This document shows, piece after piece, positions 24,901-35,534 of a stretch of 64,000 nt of DNA; within the stretch, counting starts at the first letter, position 1; each line of letters starts with the position of its first letter. The position numbers and the translations under genes were made by a program. The notes beneath the pieces are model-generated. The model ran no database searches. It was not told where the DNA came from and worked only from the letters and a program-made list of their open reading frames with translations. This DNA comes from Ascochyta rabiei (lineage: Eukaryota > Ascomycota > Dothideomycetes > Pleosporales > Didymellaceae): positions 62,001 through 126,000 of the forward strand of contig NC_082406.1 of assembly GCF_004011695.2 (NCBI RefSeq). Direction: 5' to 3'.

Positions 24901-26281
24901 GACTGTAGTAATACCCCTAACTCTCACCCCCTAAGATTATTAGATAAGGTGTTTAATAGTAGCAGCTCTAGGGTGCCCTATTCGCTTATGCTATAGCAGA
25001 GCAGTAGCAGTCTTAGGCATTTAGCTTTGTGTTAATTGTATTATAAATGCTGTCTGTAGCTGTTCCCTAAGTACCTATTATCTATGTTGTTTATCTAAGG
25101 ATGTAATAGCTATATTGTCTACTTATCTAAGCTAAGTTAGATCTCCTTTTGTGTCCTACTAGATGCCCTGTTAACGTAGTTGTTAGAAAGAGACAAGGTT
25201 GTAAAGTATGTCTAGGCACTATGCTATGTTATGTAGTATAAGAGTAGTTAGTTAGCTTATATTTAATAGATAGAGATAGACAGTGCTATATCCCTATATC
25301 TATACCTAGGAGTTTCCTACCTATAGGTAGTTATTTAATGCAGGTAGAGTAAGGTCTTATATCTAGTCCTTATTATTTATAATATAGATAGTTAATCCTA
25401 AGTTAAGAATAAAGGAGTTCCTAAGAGGGTAGCTTAGTAGCTCTATATTGTATAATTCTTTAACTAGACTTATATTAATTATTAATATCTTCTATCCCTG
25501 TAGTTATCCTAGAGGTGCCTCTAGTGTTTAGGATGTCTTAATAGCTAGTGTCTTAGTGCAAGCTTGTTTTATAGATCTAACCTAATCTTAAAGGTTAGCA
25601 TTTTATTCTATCCTAAATTGTACTATCTTAGCAATTCTATTACGTAGGGTAAACTATTCTAGTGCTTTATCTTTATAGACTTAGTAGCAATCTTCTAGTT
25701 AATAGCGTTGTCTACAAGCAGGGCATTTTGCTCCTCTAGCTACTACTATATCCCCTCTTAGGGACTGCTTAGATGTAGTTATTTAACTAAAATTCTGTTT
25801 TTAATAAGGTCTTCCCTAACTCCCCTATATAGTAGGAGTAGATAATACGTCTTTAACAATATAAGAAGCGTCCCTGTTAGTGTCTAGGGTAGGGTTACTA
25901 CTAGTAGTAAGAGTTAAGTTATTCCCTACAGTAAAAGCGCCCCTTTACTATCTCCCCTTAGAGTAGTACTTACTTTTATACTCTTAGAAGCGTTTTATTA
26001 TTTCTTTATAAGTTATGTTTTATTCTTGTCTACTATAGTCCTAGAATATTATTACCTAGGTTAGCGCTATTTTTATTACTAAATCTAAGAAGTCTTAAAC
26101 AGTGTCTTATATATTGTATATTTTAGTAACACCCTAAGTTTTAGCATTAGTTATATTATAATTATACTTAAGAAGCTAGGTATCCTAGCTCCTAGGTTGT
26201 CTTGTTAGTTTAAGGGTAGCTAGGTATTAGTAGCGTGCGCGTAATTATTCTTCTTTAGTATTAATACTAACTATATATTTA

Positions 26282-28144
26282 ACGTATTCAACAGGTAAGT
26301 CGGCCACACGGGCGAGTCGGCCACTCTGCTAAGACCACACCAACATTCTACCTTATAACGCGATGACTTAACAACAACATAAACCTACGCCCTTAAAAGA
26401 GGCTGCAATACAGCTTGCGCTCTAGGCACTTAAATAAGACGCGAACCTTCCTATATAACGCGCTGCAGCTATATACAACGCGCCTTGCAGCACACTACGC
26501 AATTAATACACAGGACAACCTACATAAGCTAATTGTACGCTAGGTTAACAGAATATAGATTAGACTAAGGAGGATGTAATTACTAAGTACATTCTTAAGC
26601 TAGATGTACAAGGGTTTACCCCTTAGCTAGCTACTATAGCTAATATAGCTAATTCTTTGCGTGCTAAGCGCAATATAGGCCATGTTAGCATAAACTAGCC
26701 TAATACATTTGTTAAGCGCCGCCCTAACCTTAAAGTAAAGTTTAATCGCAAGTACGACTACAAGAGAGCCCTCTGTAAGGATCTAGAGATTATACAAGGC
26801 TGGTTTAGGCTTATAGCAAATGTTAAAGCTAAGTATAGTATCTAGGATAATAACACGTACAACTTTAATAAGACAGGCTTTATAATAGGCCAGATATCTA
26901 CAGGAGCAGTTATTACAGGTTTAGAGCATTAAGGACAGCTAAAGGCAGTGTAGTAGGGTAATTAAGAGTAGACAACAGTTATACAGGGCATTAATGGCAC
27001 AGGGTAGGCTATTCCACCCTTTATTATCTTTAAAGGCCGTAACCACCTCTCTACCTAGTACAAAGAGGATAATCTGCCCTATAATTAGGTTATTAGAGTC
27101 TCTAAGAACAGATAGACTACTAACAAGCTTGGTCTAGACTAGTTAAAGCACTTTAATGCCTATACAAAGACGCGCACCTAAGAAGTACACTAGCTACTCC
27201 TTATTAATAGCTACAAGAGTCACAACTCCCTTAACTTCTAACAATACTGTAAGGAAGCAAACATTATTATACTGTGTATGCCTCTATACTTATCTTACCT
27301 CTTATAAACACTAGATATAGGTTATTTTGCCCCTCTAAAGAAGGTATATAGGCGCTAAGCTAAGAATCTTATACGCAACTATATTACTTATATTACTAAA
27401 ACTAAGTTTCTATTATGCTTTATAGGCGCCTACAAGGAGATATTTACTTCTAGCAATATCTAAGGAGGCTTCTAAGGCGCTAGAATAGTCCCCTTTAACC
27501 TAGAACAGGTTATAATAGGTCTTAATGTCCGCCTACGTACCCTACCGCTACCTACTATAGAAGATAAGCCCTAGCAGTCCTAAACCCTAAGCACTACCCT
27601 ACAATTAGGGTTGCAATTAACGCTGGTTCAAGAGAGGATTCAAAGGCATGCAAGCAGCTTACTAACTTTAATAGTTAAGGCCTTTAAAAAGCTTGCTAAA
27701 GGCGCAGCTATAGTAGCGCACAAGCTGGTGTTGGCTTAAAGGGAGATTAGTGGGCTTTAAGTAGCAAATAAGGCTGCTATGCGACGTAGATCGCATAAAA
27801 GAAAGAAGTTACAGCAGGAGAGAGTCCTAACAGCTAAGGAAGGCCTTTAATTAACTACTCTAACTAAGTTTAGGGCGCATAGTAATAGTAAGAAGGTAAG
27901 GAAGCAAGTACGTGTTAAAGGAGGTAAGGTAACCTAAAGACGCTGTAAAAAGTGCTACAACGTAGGGCATAACTCGCGCACGTGTAAAAAGCCTAAAGAA
28001 GGTGTTACTAAATAATATTATATACTGTACTACTATAAACAATGCCAATGTGGGCTAATGCAAGCCATGATAGGGTAGAATGTTGGTGTGGTCTTAGCAG
28101 AGTGGCCGACTCGCCTGTGTGGCCGACTTACCCGTTGAATACGT
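26282..28144 (+). mobile_element. Pogo-2: Fot1/pogo DNA transposon (1863 bp) inserted in copia-C
   Basis: It is flanked by TA (26280-26281 and 28145-28146). The terminal inverted repeats, about 65 bp, begin ACGTATTCAAC and hold two copies of AGTCGGCCAC 17 bp apart. It belongs to the same family as pogo-3 (1862 bp). The transposase is on the plus strand. Confidence 0.9.
26363..28015 (+). pseudogene. Fot1/pogo transposase, RIP-inactivated (551 codons in frame)
   Basis: The frame from ATG 26363 to stop 28013-28015 is 551 codons with no net indel. The third codon is already a stop (Gln to TAA). The first catalytic motif reads Asn-Phe-Asn-Lys-Thr-Gly-Phe at 26861, 498 nt after the start, so both acidic residues are replaced. 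The C-terminal zinc knuckle (about 27935-27990) is readable. Many Gln and Trp codons are stops. Confidence 0.88.
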
Positions 28145-28648
28145 TAAGGCTAATAAGCTATATTTAAATTAATCTGCCTAGTTAGTAGTAGTTCTTTATA
28201 AGGTAAGGTAATACTAAGCTTTAGATAAACATTACTACCTTGTCTAGGTTAGTTTGTTCCTTATAGTAATCTCTATCCGCTATCTTATAGGAATATAAGG
28301 CAGCTCTTCTAATAGTTATTATCTTCCTTCTATGCCTTTAGGCTGTTAGCTAATAGTTTAGATACAATTTTAGGAAGCTAAGGGTTTCCTTGTTTATTAT
28401 TGCTAAGGGCTTGCCTCCTCTTATAGTTAATAATGTCTAGGGCGTTAGGTACTCGTGGCTTAGTCCTTAGAGGGATAGTCTGATTTAGGTCTATCTTCTC
28501 CTATACGTCTAGAGAGGCGCAGCAGGTCTATAGTTAATGCAACTAAGGTGTGTAGGTTATGTAATCTATAAGAATTATTATTAAATTACGCATTATTAAT
28601 AGCAATATATTAAAAGGGTATTTTAGTAGTATTAGTAAGACTCTTAAT

Positions 28649-28810
28649 TATAAGATAATATGCTTAATAGGCAAATATAATAATAAAGGTTATTAATTAA
28701 TAATTATCTGTCTTAATGGCTAATTCTATGTGTGTGTGCCGCTAGCCCCTAAGTTAACCGAGGTTAACTCTAACCCCCTAACTTGGTTCGGTAAGGTTAG
28801 TTATCTTCTA
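28649..28810 (-). repeat. Copia-C LTR, right (5' LTR of the element)
   Basis: 162 bp, aligned base for base with 21753-21914. The outer ends are mutated: the TG start reads TA, and the last four bases read TCTA instead of AACA. Confidence 0.85.
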
Positions 28811-29679
28811 ACAAAACATAAGGTATAATACGCTAATGTCTAAAATTAAACTTAAGCCTAGGAACAGTCTAGCTAAACTACTAGAGATTAATTAATATTA
28901 GCAAAAGATTATATCCCTGTTGTTTGCAGCAGTAACTACTTAACCTAACATAGCGTTTGCTACGTTACAACTTGCACGCTTTCTAGTTAACCTAAGTAAT
29001 AAATACTAAGACGCTGCTAACTAAGTACTTCTATACCTACAGAAGATAAGAAATCTGTTACTTAACTTTAGACAGGGCAAAGGACTTAAAGTTGTAAGCA
29101 ATGTATTATTTACTAATAATACTGTAGACTAAAAGAGTTCCTAAGGATACGCTATAAAGCTATTTAGAGGACTTATTACCTAGAGAGCAAAAAAACAAGA
29201 TACTGTTACAACGTTAACTACTAAGGCTAAGCTCCTAGTACTCTCTTAAGTAGCTAAGGAAGTAATATTTACCTCTTAACTATTAAAAGAGCTTTAGGTA
29301 ACCCTAAGTAATCTAATAATAATAAGTAAATATGATAATATGCAGATAATACGTCTAGTTACTATACATATTACTAAGATATAAACTAAACTTTAGCATA
29401 TTAATATACATAACTACTAGTTATAATAAGAAGTTACTATAAAATAATTAAAGTAGAATACATCCTATCTAATAACATAATTATAGATAGATTTATGAAG
29501 TTGTTGCTAATTAGCAAATAGTCTAGCTTTCTTAATTAGTTAGGACTTATTAAGGGCTAGAAGGGTATATTAAGGGATATCCTACTTAAGAAGATGCAAG
29601 AGTAACTAGAGGACCTTACGTTAAAGAGTTAATTAACTAGTTTACGCAGCTTGCAATAGAATTCTAAGCTAAGGGGGTT

Positions 29680-29836
29680 TGTCAAATAAAAGATATTAGA
29701 GAAATAGGTTAGGTAATATACCTGCCAAGAAACCGTGCAGGGGCCCCTACTAGAACCTAGATAAGACGAAAATCACCCTTACATAGAACATTAATACATC
29801 ATCATTAACTCATTACTATTACCATCTAATCTGACA
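29680..29836 (+). repeat. Copia-A 3' LTR (157 bp)
   Basis: It matches the 5' LTR apart from an 11-bp loss of one ACAACAACAG-like stretch. It starts TGTCAAATAAAAG and ends CTGACA. Confidence 0.88.
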
Positions 29837-31975
29837 ATAATAAACTATTAGGCTTCTTAGTTAGCTATATCCCTGCGGCGTTGTCCTAGCTAGGAAAAGC
29901 CTTTCTTGTTAAGTAATAGGGTATTAATTAAAGCTAGTAGGGTTTTGCGTCTTAATAGGTCTTTAGTATTACCTTTTAAGACCTCTAAGGGCTGTACTAA
30001 CTTCCCCTTATATGTCTTTATATAAAAGCAGTTCTGCTTCCTGTAGCTCCTAGGGGGCAAGTAAGAGATTTATGCTATTAAGCCTAATCCTAGAGAACTT
30101 CTTAATAAGGTTATTAACCTCTCCTTATGTGGGCTGACGCCCTAGTAGCATTTAGACTCCTTATTTACCTAGGGAGCGTGCTCTAGATAGCTTCTTTAGC
30201 ACTCCCTCTTTGTTTAACTAGGCTAGTTTAAATGTGTTTAGGAGTCCTAATAGTTTATTAAGTACCTATACCTTAGTTATTGTTTTTTTCTTTTTATATG
30301 CTAGGTTAAATAATTTAATTTCTAATTCTTGTAAGGTAACCTTACTAAGGAATGCTTTAGTTTTCGTGTAGTAAAAGTCCTCTAGGCAGGTTACAGAAAG
30401 TTTATATTTATTTAATACCTTATTAAGATATTATTTGTTTAGACCTTTTGCTAAGTAGAGTCCTTTATACATTTCTGCTACGGTCCTAGCTTCTAGGCAT
30501 TATTTAAACCTAGGGCTAAAGTTGTCTAAGTACCCTTAGAGTAATAAATTTAGGGTTAATAAGTATAAGATGCACTAAGTGCGCAGCAAATCCTTAGTCT
30601 CTTCCTGCTAGGCCTTATCCTAGGTTTAGAATTGTTGTTAGAGTACTTCCTTAACAGCTTGCTAATTAGTTGCTGCCTAGACGGCTGCGAAGTCTGTTAT
30701 GCTTAACTTAATTATCTCTTAGTAAGTATAGTTATAGTAACTAAGGAGTCTACTAATACAGTCCTTAATAGTCTATTAGTAGAAACTAGAGCGTTGTTCA
30801 ATCTCCTTTAGGAATTAGGTTATATTTTCTCTACTAAATACTAGGGGTATGTCCGTAAAAGGGGCTTACTTATTAGCATAGGTGCGCTAGTTCTCCTAGG
30901 CGATATGTCCTACTCTATTAGTAATAATAGAAAGGATTTAGCGCAAGTCTAGGTGTTCTAAAGTATTATTACTTAGTAGTAACGCGTTTAGGGTCTCTAA
31001 ATTTTTAGGATAGAGATAAGCTGCTGTAGTTTCTACTTCTAGAGGTAACGCAGTAAATCCTCCCCTTACAGCATCCTAATAGGTGCTAGGGAGAGCTTTG
31101 TGCGTTAGAGTGTTTAACATACTAGTAAGTTTTAGTTGCTACTTTTATTTTTAGGCGTTTGTTAATGCTAAAAATTGCAGGTAGTTACTTATTAGAAGGT
31201 GTTTTCTTATCTTATTTGAATGGTTTTTGCTTAGGTGTTCTCTATACGTGTCTTTTAAGGGGCTTCTTTAGTTCTCCTATAGTTCCTGCATTTATATTAT
31301 TATTACTTACCCTTATTCTAACGCCTATAGGATTACTAGGCTACATTCTAATAGATTATTAGCGTTTCCTTACAGTTTAGTTCTGTTATACCTTTCTATT
31401 ATTTCCTGTTACTATATAATTATCTAATAAGCAGGGGTGTTGATAGCCTTAACAAAACTGTAAGAATACTTCCTTGCTAGAACTGTGCACGCTGTACGTA
31501 AGGGCTGTAACTATTACAACTATATAGACTTTTTACTGCAAGTCCTAATAGATTCCTAAGCCTAGCTTAGTTCTGTACTGCTAGTATGTATAGACTTTTT
31601 ACTGTAAGTCCTAATAGATTCCTAAGCCTAGCTTAATTCTGTACTGTTAGTGTTAGATCTGTCTAACACCTTCTACTCTGTGCTGTTTTTCTAGACCTGC
31701 TGCTTAGTATGTAACTGCTTACTAGACCTGTCCTATAAACTATATTATAACTGCATAAAAGATATTATAAAGGAGATGCTGTTTTTTACGTACTATTTAT
31801 TAATATCCTATTAAGTACTAGCTGTAGTAGCCTTAGCCTTCCTAAGACTAAGGCTTGTAGGTGTTTAAGTTGCATATTGGTTGCCATTTTGTAGGTAAGA
31901 ATATTACTTAATGCACGAAAGTTGTCGTCTTTAATAGCAAGCCCTAATAGCTTGCTAAGATTATCTGATATACCC
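29837..31975 (-). mobile_element. LINE, 5' half (continuation of the element at 6380-8449)
   Basis: The element continues on the minus strand beyond the copia-A insertion, so this part should hold the upstream reverse transcriptase, endonuclease and ORF1. Individual motifs are too degraded for me to name them. The right limit is approximate and is set by the start of gypsy-3 gag. Together the two halves make about 4.2 kb. A 67-codon hydrophobic open frame on the plus strand (31159-31362) is judged to be chance. Confidence 0.55.
31523..31651. repeat. 66-bp tandem duplication
   Basis: Two nearly identical units start at 31523 and 31589 and differ only by transitions. They lie in the presumed 5' region of the LINE, so they could be promoter monomers, as in some non-LTR elements, or a local duplication. 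Confidence 0.8.
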
Positions 31976-33278
31976 TCCCGACAGTCACGTGCCCCTAATC
32001 CCCAATGGCCCTTTAAGCCCTCGCCAGTTAACCTTGTACTTTTTACTCCACCACAACAGCAACCTGTGTTAGGCTAGTTTTAGCCTCCTTATTATCCTTA
32101 GTTTAGGTTGTTACGCCACTAGTTTCTAGGTAGCAGCCTGTTAGTGACAATAACAGTAGTACGTGCTCTAGAATTATCTTAAAGTTCTTGCTAAAGTTTG
32201 TAGAGTTGTACGTTAATATCAATAGTAGTATTAATAATTTTGTTTAGGGTTTCTATGCTAACGCTAGTACGCATAAGTTCTTCCTTAACCTTAGGCTTTA
32301 ATCCCTATCAGAAAATAGTATTTAGCGCAGTGTTATCCTAGTTAGTGTTAGTAGTAAGCTGCTTAAACTCTGCAGCGTAGTTAGTAGCTAACTTATCTAG
32401 TCTAACCTTCTAAATATTACTTTAAGCAATGTGTAGTTTATTAGAGACTCTAAAGATTAGTTTAATCTTTTCTTTAAATAGATTAAAGTCTCTTATCTAT
32501 ACATCTACGTTGTTTAGGGCTTTGCTAGCTTAGTACTGCTGTATAAAGGGCTTAACCTAGGTAGACACTTTACTACGCATGTAGCTAGCTGCAAGGACTA
32601 CTTATTTAATCTTAGGAACCTTCTTGCCTTAGAAGGTGAAGAAGAGGTCCTACTAAATAAGCTATTATTAAGCTTGTTACAGTTGCTATAGGAAAGTTTA
32701 GACTTATTAACGTTTATAGTGCTGGTGGTAATAGTTGCATCTATGTTAACGTTGCTAGACGCAGAGTTGCTAGGGGTAGCACAGGGTCCTGTAGAGGTAC
32801 TTATCTTAGGGGTGTTTAAAATGTTAAAGTTGTACTTTAGTTAAAGACTGTAAGCACTAATTCTATTAGTTGTTAGGGATAAGTACGGTTACTAGATTAG
32901 TAAGGGTTATTAACTAAGCAAAGCTTGTAAAGATAGGGTGTAATAAGTAGTACAGAGTAGACTGTCTAACTTAAGAGTAGGTTAAGATTCTAAAGACAAA
33001 CTTAATTAATAAGGTTAAACACAAACTATAAGGGTTGTGTTCCTACTAACTATATACTAAGGAGATACAGGCTTATTAACAAATAACTAGAGTTAGTCTA
33101 ATAAAATACATAAGGGTGCTTGTAGACAAGTTTATTGTACTATGCTTGTTAACAAGCAGTCACGTAACAACCCTTTCTGTTCTCTCCTTCTCTACTGTTC
33201 GTTCCTTCAGGGCGGAGTTAGGGGTCTTGGTTGGTTAGTACTTATGTTTGTGCCGTACCCTAGCACAGGATTGTAACA
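31976..33278 (-). mobile_element. Gypsy-3: truncated Ty3/gypsy element (LTR plus gag)
   Basis: A different gypsy family lies on the minus strand. A putative LTR (about 33036-33278) is followed by gag. The readable gag stretch includes a Gly-Leu-Lys-Pro-Lys-Val-Lys-Glu-Glu-Leu motif typical of Ty3/gypsy gag (about 32270-32320). The pol part is absent; the element ends abruptly at about 31976 beside the LINE. Confidence 0.6.
33036..33278 (-). repeat. Putative gypsy-3 5' LTR
   Basis: On the minus strand it begins TGTTACAATCC and ends in ACA near 33036. There is no second copy in the window, so the inner boundary is a guess. Confidence 0.4.
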
Positions 33279-35366
33279 CTTACCCTTAGCTAGATTTTTC
33301 TTAGGTAGCTGTTAACTATAATAACCTATTCTCTAGTTAATAGTTTTAGCTTATTACTCTACCTTTAGAATTATATCTCTTTATTTATAAGGAATTAGAG
33401 ATAAGTCTTCTTATATGCTAGGGAGCAGCGCAGTAATATATTCTAACACTTAGAGCTCTAGTGTGTGTAAGCTACCTAGTTCTTTCTATAGTAGACACAT
33501 AAAGTCTAACAGATCTGTAGGAGACTAAGATTTCTACTACTTCTATTACTTTAAGGATTTATATACGGCTTACTTGTATTTAGCTAGTAATTCTAGAGTA
33601 TCTAGCAAGTTTTTTCTAGCTCTTACTACGTTAGTTCCTACATTAGTTGCTTTTAGCACTTAGTTGTGCAGTAAGCCTGCTACAACGTCTTTAGGTTATC
33701 TAAGAGAGACCTTACGCTAAAGTTAATCTTTTCTTCCTCTATAAGGATAAAAGCTAGAAATTAGGGGATATATTTCTTATAATCTCTCTACTAATAGTTA
33801 TATTTAGCCTAGTTGTGGTTTTTACATATCTATAGGGGTTTAGGATATAGACACAAAAAAGATAGGGAAAATTATATTTCTTCTACCTCTTTTAGTACTT
33901 TTTAAAAGGGTAGGATTATTATAGGATCTCCTTTAATGTATTTACATCTAAGATTATAAAAAGAGAAAGGTTCCTCTTAGTCCTTTATCTCTTATAACTA
34001 TTTACATGAGTATTCTAACTCCTGTTATTAATTACCTACCTCTAGGCTATTCTAACCCTCTTTAGCTAAAGCTACCCTATAGATTTAAAGTCTAGGGTAA
34101 GGTATACCCCCTAGGGGACCTATAGATCCTCTTAAGACACTATAGACACTTAGTGCCTTTAAAGGTATCTCCTTATCTACAGAGGGAGGTGTTACCTTAC
34201 GCTCTACTAGCTCTCCTACAGGTAGGTTGTCTTAGTCCCTCTCTAAGGACAGCAATCCAGATAATTCAGTTTAAGACTTATAGTAGCTTAGGTCTATCTT
34301 TAATTATAATAGTAGAGTAATTAGAATAAAAAGAGTGTGTAAGGTAATTATAAGAGAGGATAGGGTTACAGAGGATTGTAGGTGAATTAGGGTACAGATT
34401 TTTTAGTAATAAGACTAATTACTAGAGTATTAGTAATAGCCTCTAACACTTTTATATAGTCTGGGCTGACTAGCACTATAGTAGCTCGCTAAGACTATCA
34501 GAGGTACCTCTGGGCCTAGCGCCTAACAGCTATAAGACGGCAGAGAGACAGACCTACTTATAATAGTAAGGCCTGTTCTCTCTGTAAGAAAAAGTAAAGG
34601 CAAGTAAAGGAAGGTTCTAATAGGGTTAATGGAATCCGCTAGTAGGTTGTAACACATACTAGTAGGCTACTATCTTACCTTAGTAAAAGTCCTTATAGAA
34701 AGGCCTTGTTTGTTTTTCCTATTGTTTTCTGTATAATCCCCAAAGATTTCTAGAAGGTCTAGGAGGTTTTATTATTTTTTTGTTAGAGGTAGCAAAAGAA
34801 GAAGCTTAGAGAAATATTGTTTTAATAATAAATAGTTCTTTTTTTACTGTCTTAGCAATAGGAGCTTACCCTATAGGCCTAGTAGCTATGTTAAATTAGA
34901 AAGGGGGAAGTCTAGGTGCTGTTAGAGTAGTAGGTCTGCTAGTAGGTTATTCGGAAGGAGCAGAGGGTAGATGTATAGTTAATGTTCTTGTAAATATGCT
35001 AGGTTGCTGTATTTCTAAAGTAGATTGCTAAGGTAGAGGTGTTGACGATAAGGGTATAGACAGGTGTCTCGGAGTAGGTGTAGGCTAGTACATCTCTCCT
35101 AGAGAGTTTAGGGAGCTTAGAGGGCTTATGTCCATCGTCTCCCTGTTTAGAAAGTACTCTCTATTATGTAGTAGTTCCAGTTCTATAGTCCTAGGGTCCT
35201 GGTCCTAGGTAGGGTTTCCTTCTCTTTTATAAAGAAACAACTATAAAATAACTAGAGGAGAGCTTGTTTTTGCACAGGTAGAAGTACCTAGTCTCTGTTT
35301 GCTTTTTAGAGCTAAAAAGAAAAAGGAAAAAGGCAGTCCTAGTTTTAGTATTCTTGCCTTTATTCT
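33279..35366. other. AT-rich degraded sequence, unassigned
   Basis: No gene and no recognisable element ends are seen. The stretch is RIP-like in composition and is the left flank of copia-B; the same sequence resumes at 40641. A slightly more GC-rich patch lies at about 34450-34620. Confidence 0.5.
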
Positions 35367-35534
35367 TGTTAAATGAAAGGTATTAGAGAAATGGGTTAGG
35401 CGATATACCTGCTAAGAAACCGTGCAGAGGCCCCTACTAGAACCTAGATAAGACAAAAATCACCCTCACATAGAACAACAACAGAACATTAATACATTAT
35501 TATTAACTTATTACTATTACTATCTGATCTAACA
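35367..35534 (+). repeat. Copia-B 5' LTR (168 bp)
   Basis: It starts TGTTAAATGAAAGG and ends TCTAACA. ATTCT precedes it. Confidence 0.93.

Larger units (their letters stand above)
21753..28810 (-). mobile_element. Copia-C: Ty1/copia retrotransposon, split by pogo-2
   Basis: Two 162-bp LTRs bound the element. The target site is ACAGG on the left and ACAAA on the right (two G-to-A changes), and copia-B shows the empty site. Without pogo-2 it is about 5.19 kb, the same family as copia-D but in the opposite direction. A C-rich stretch after the left LTR is the polypurine tract of the minus strand. Reverse transcriptase lies on the minus strand with Tyr-Ile-Asp-Asp at about 22978-23000. This is the only copy in the window whose RT catalytic Asp pair is intact. 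Other frames are broken by stops. Confidence 0.9.
8450..29836 (+). mobile_element. Copia-A: Ty1/copia retrotransposon split by three insertions
   Basis: The element belongs to the same family as copia-B. Its own sequence is 8450-11788, 19005-19276, 21119-21752 and 28811-29836, about 5.26 kb in total against 5274 bp for copia-B. The plus-strand remnants contain the gag region, a pre-integrase zinc motif (about 10540-10670), integrase, and reverse transcriptase with Tyr-Ile-Asp-Asn (about 21533-21556; Tyr-x-Asp-Asp with the second Asp lost). It is inserted in the LINE reverse transcriptase. ATAGG precedes the left LTR and ATAAA begins three bases after the right LTR, an imperfect match that RIP could explain. 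All coding frames are broken. Confidence 0.9.

Noticed and set aside
31159..31362. 67-residue hydrophobic plus-strand open frame resembling a small membrane protein
   Set aside because: It lies antisense in a degraded LINE; AT-rich DNA easily gives Leu/Ile/Phe-rich frames by chance.
33036..33278. Solo LTR unrelated to gypsy-3 gag
   Set aside because: Position and direction suit the 5' LTR of the adjacent gag, though with no second copy this stays uncertain.
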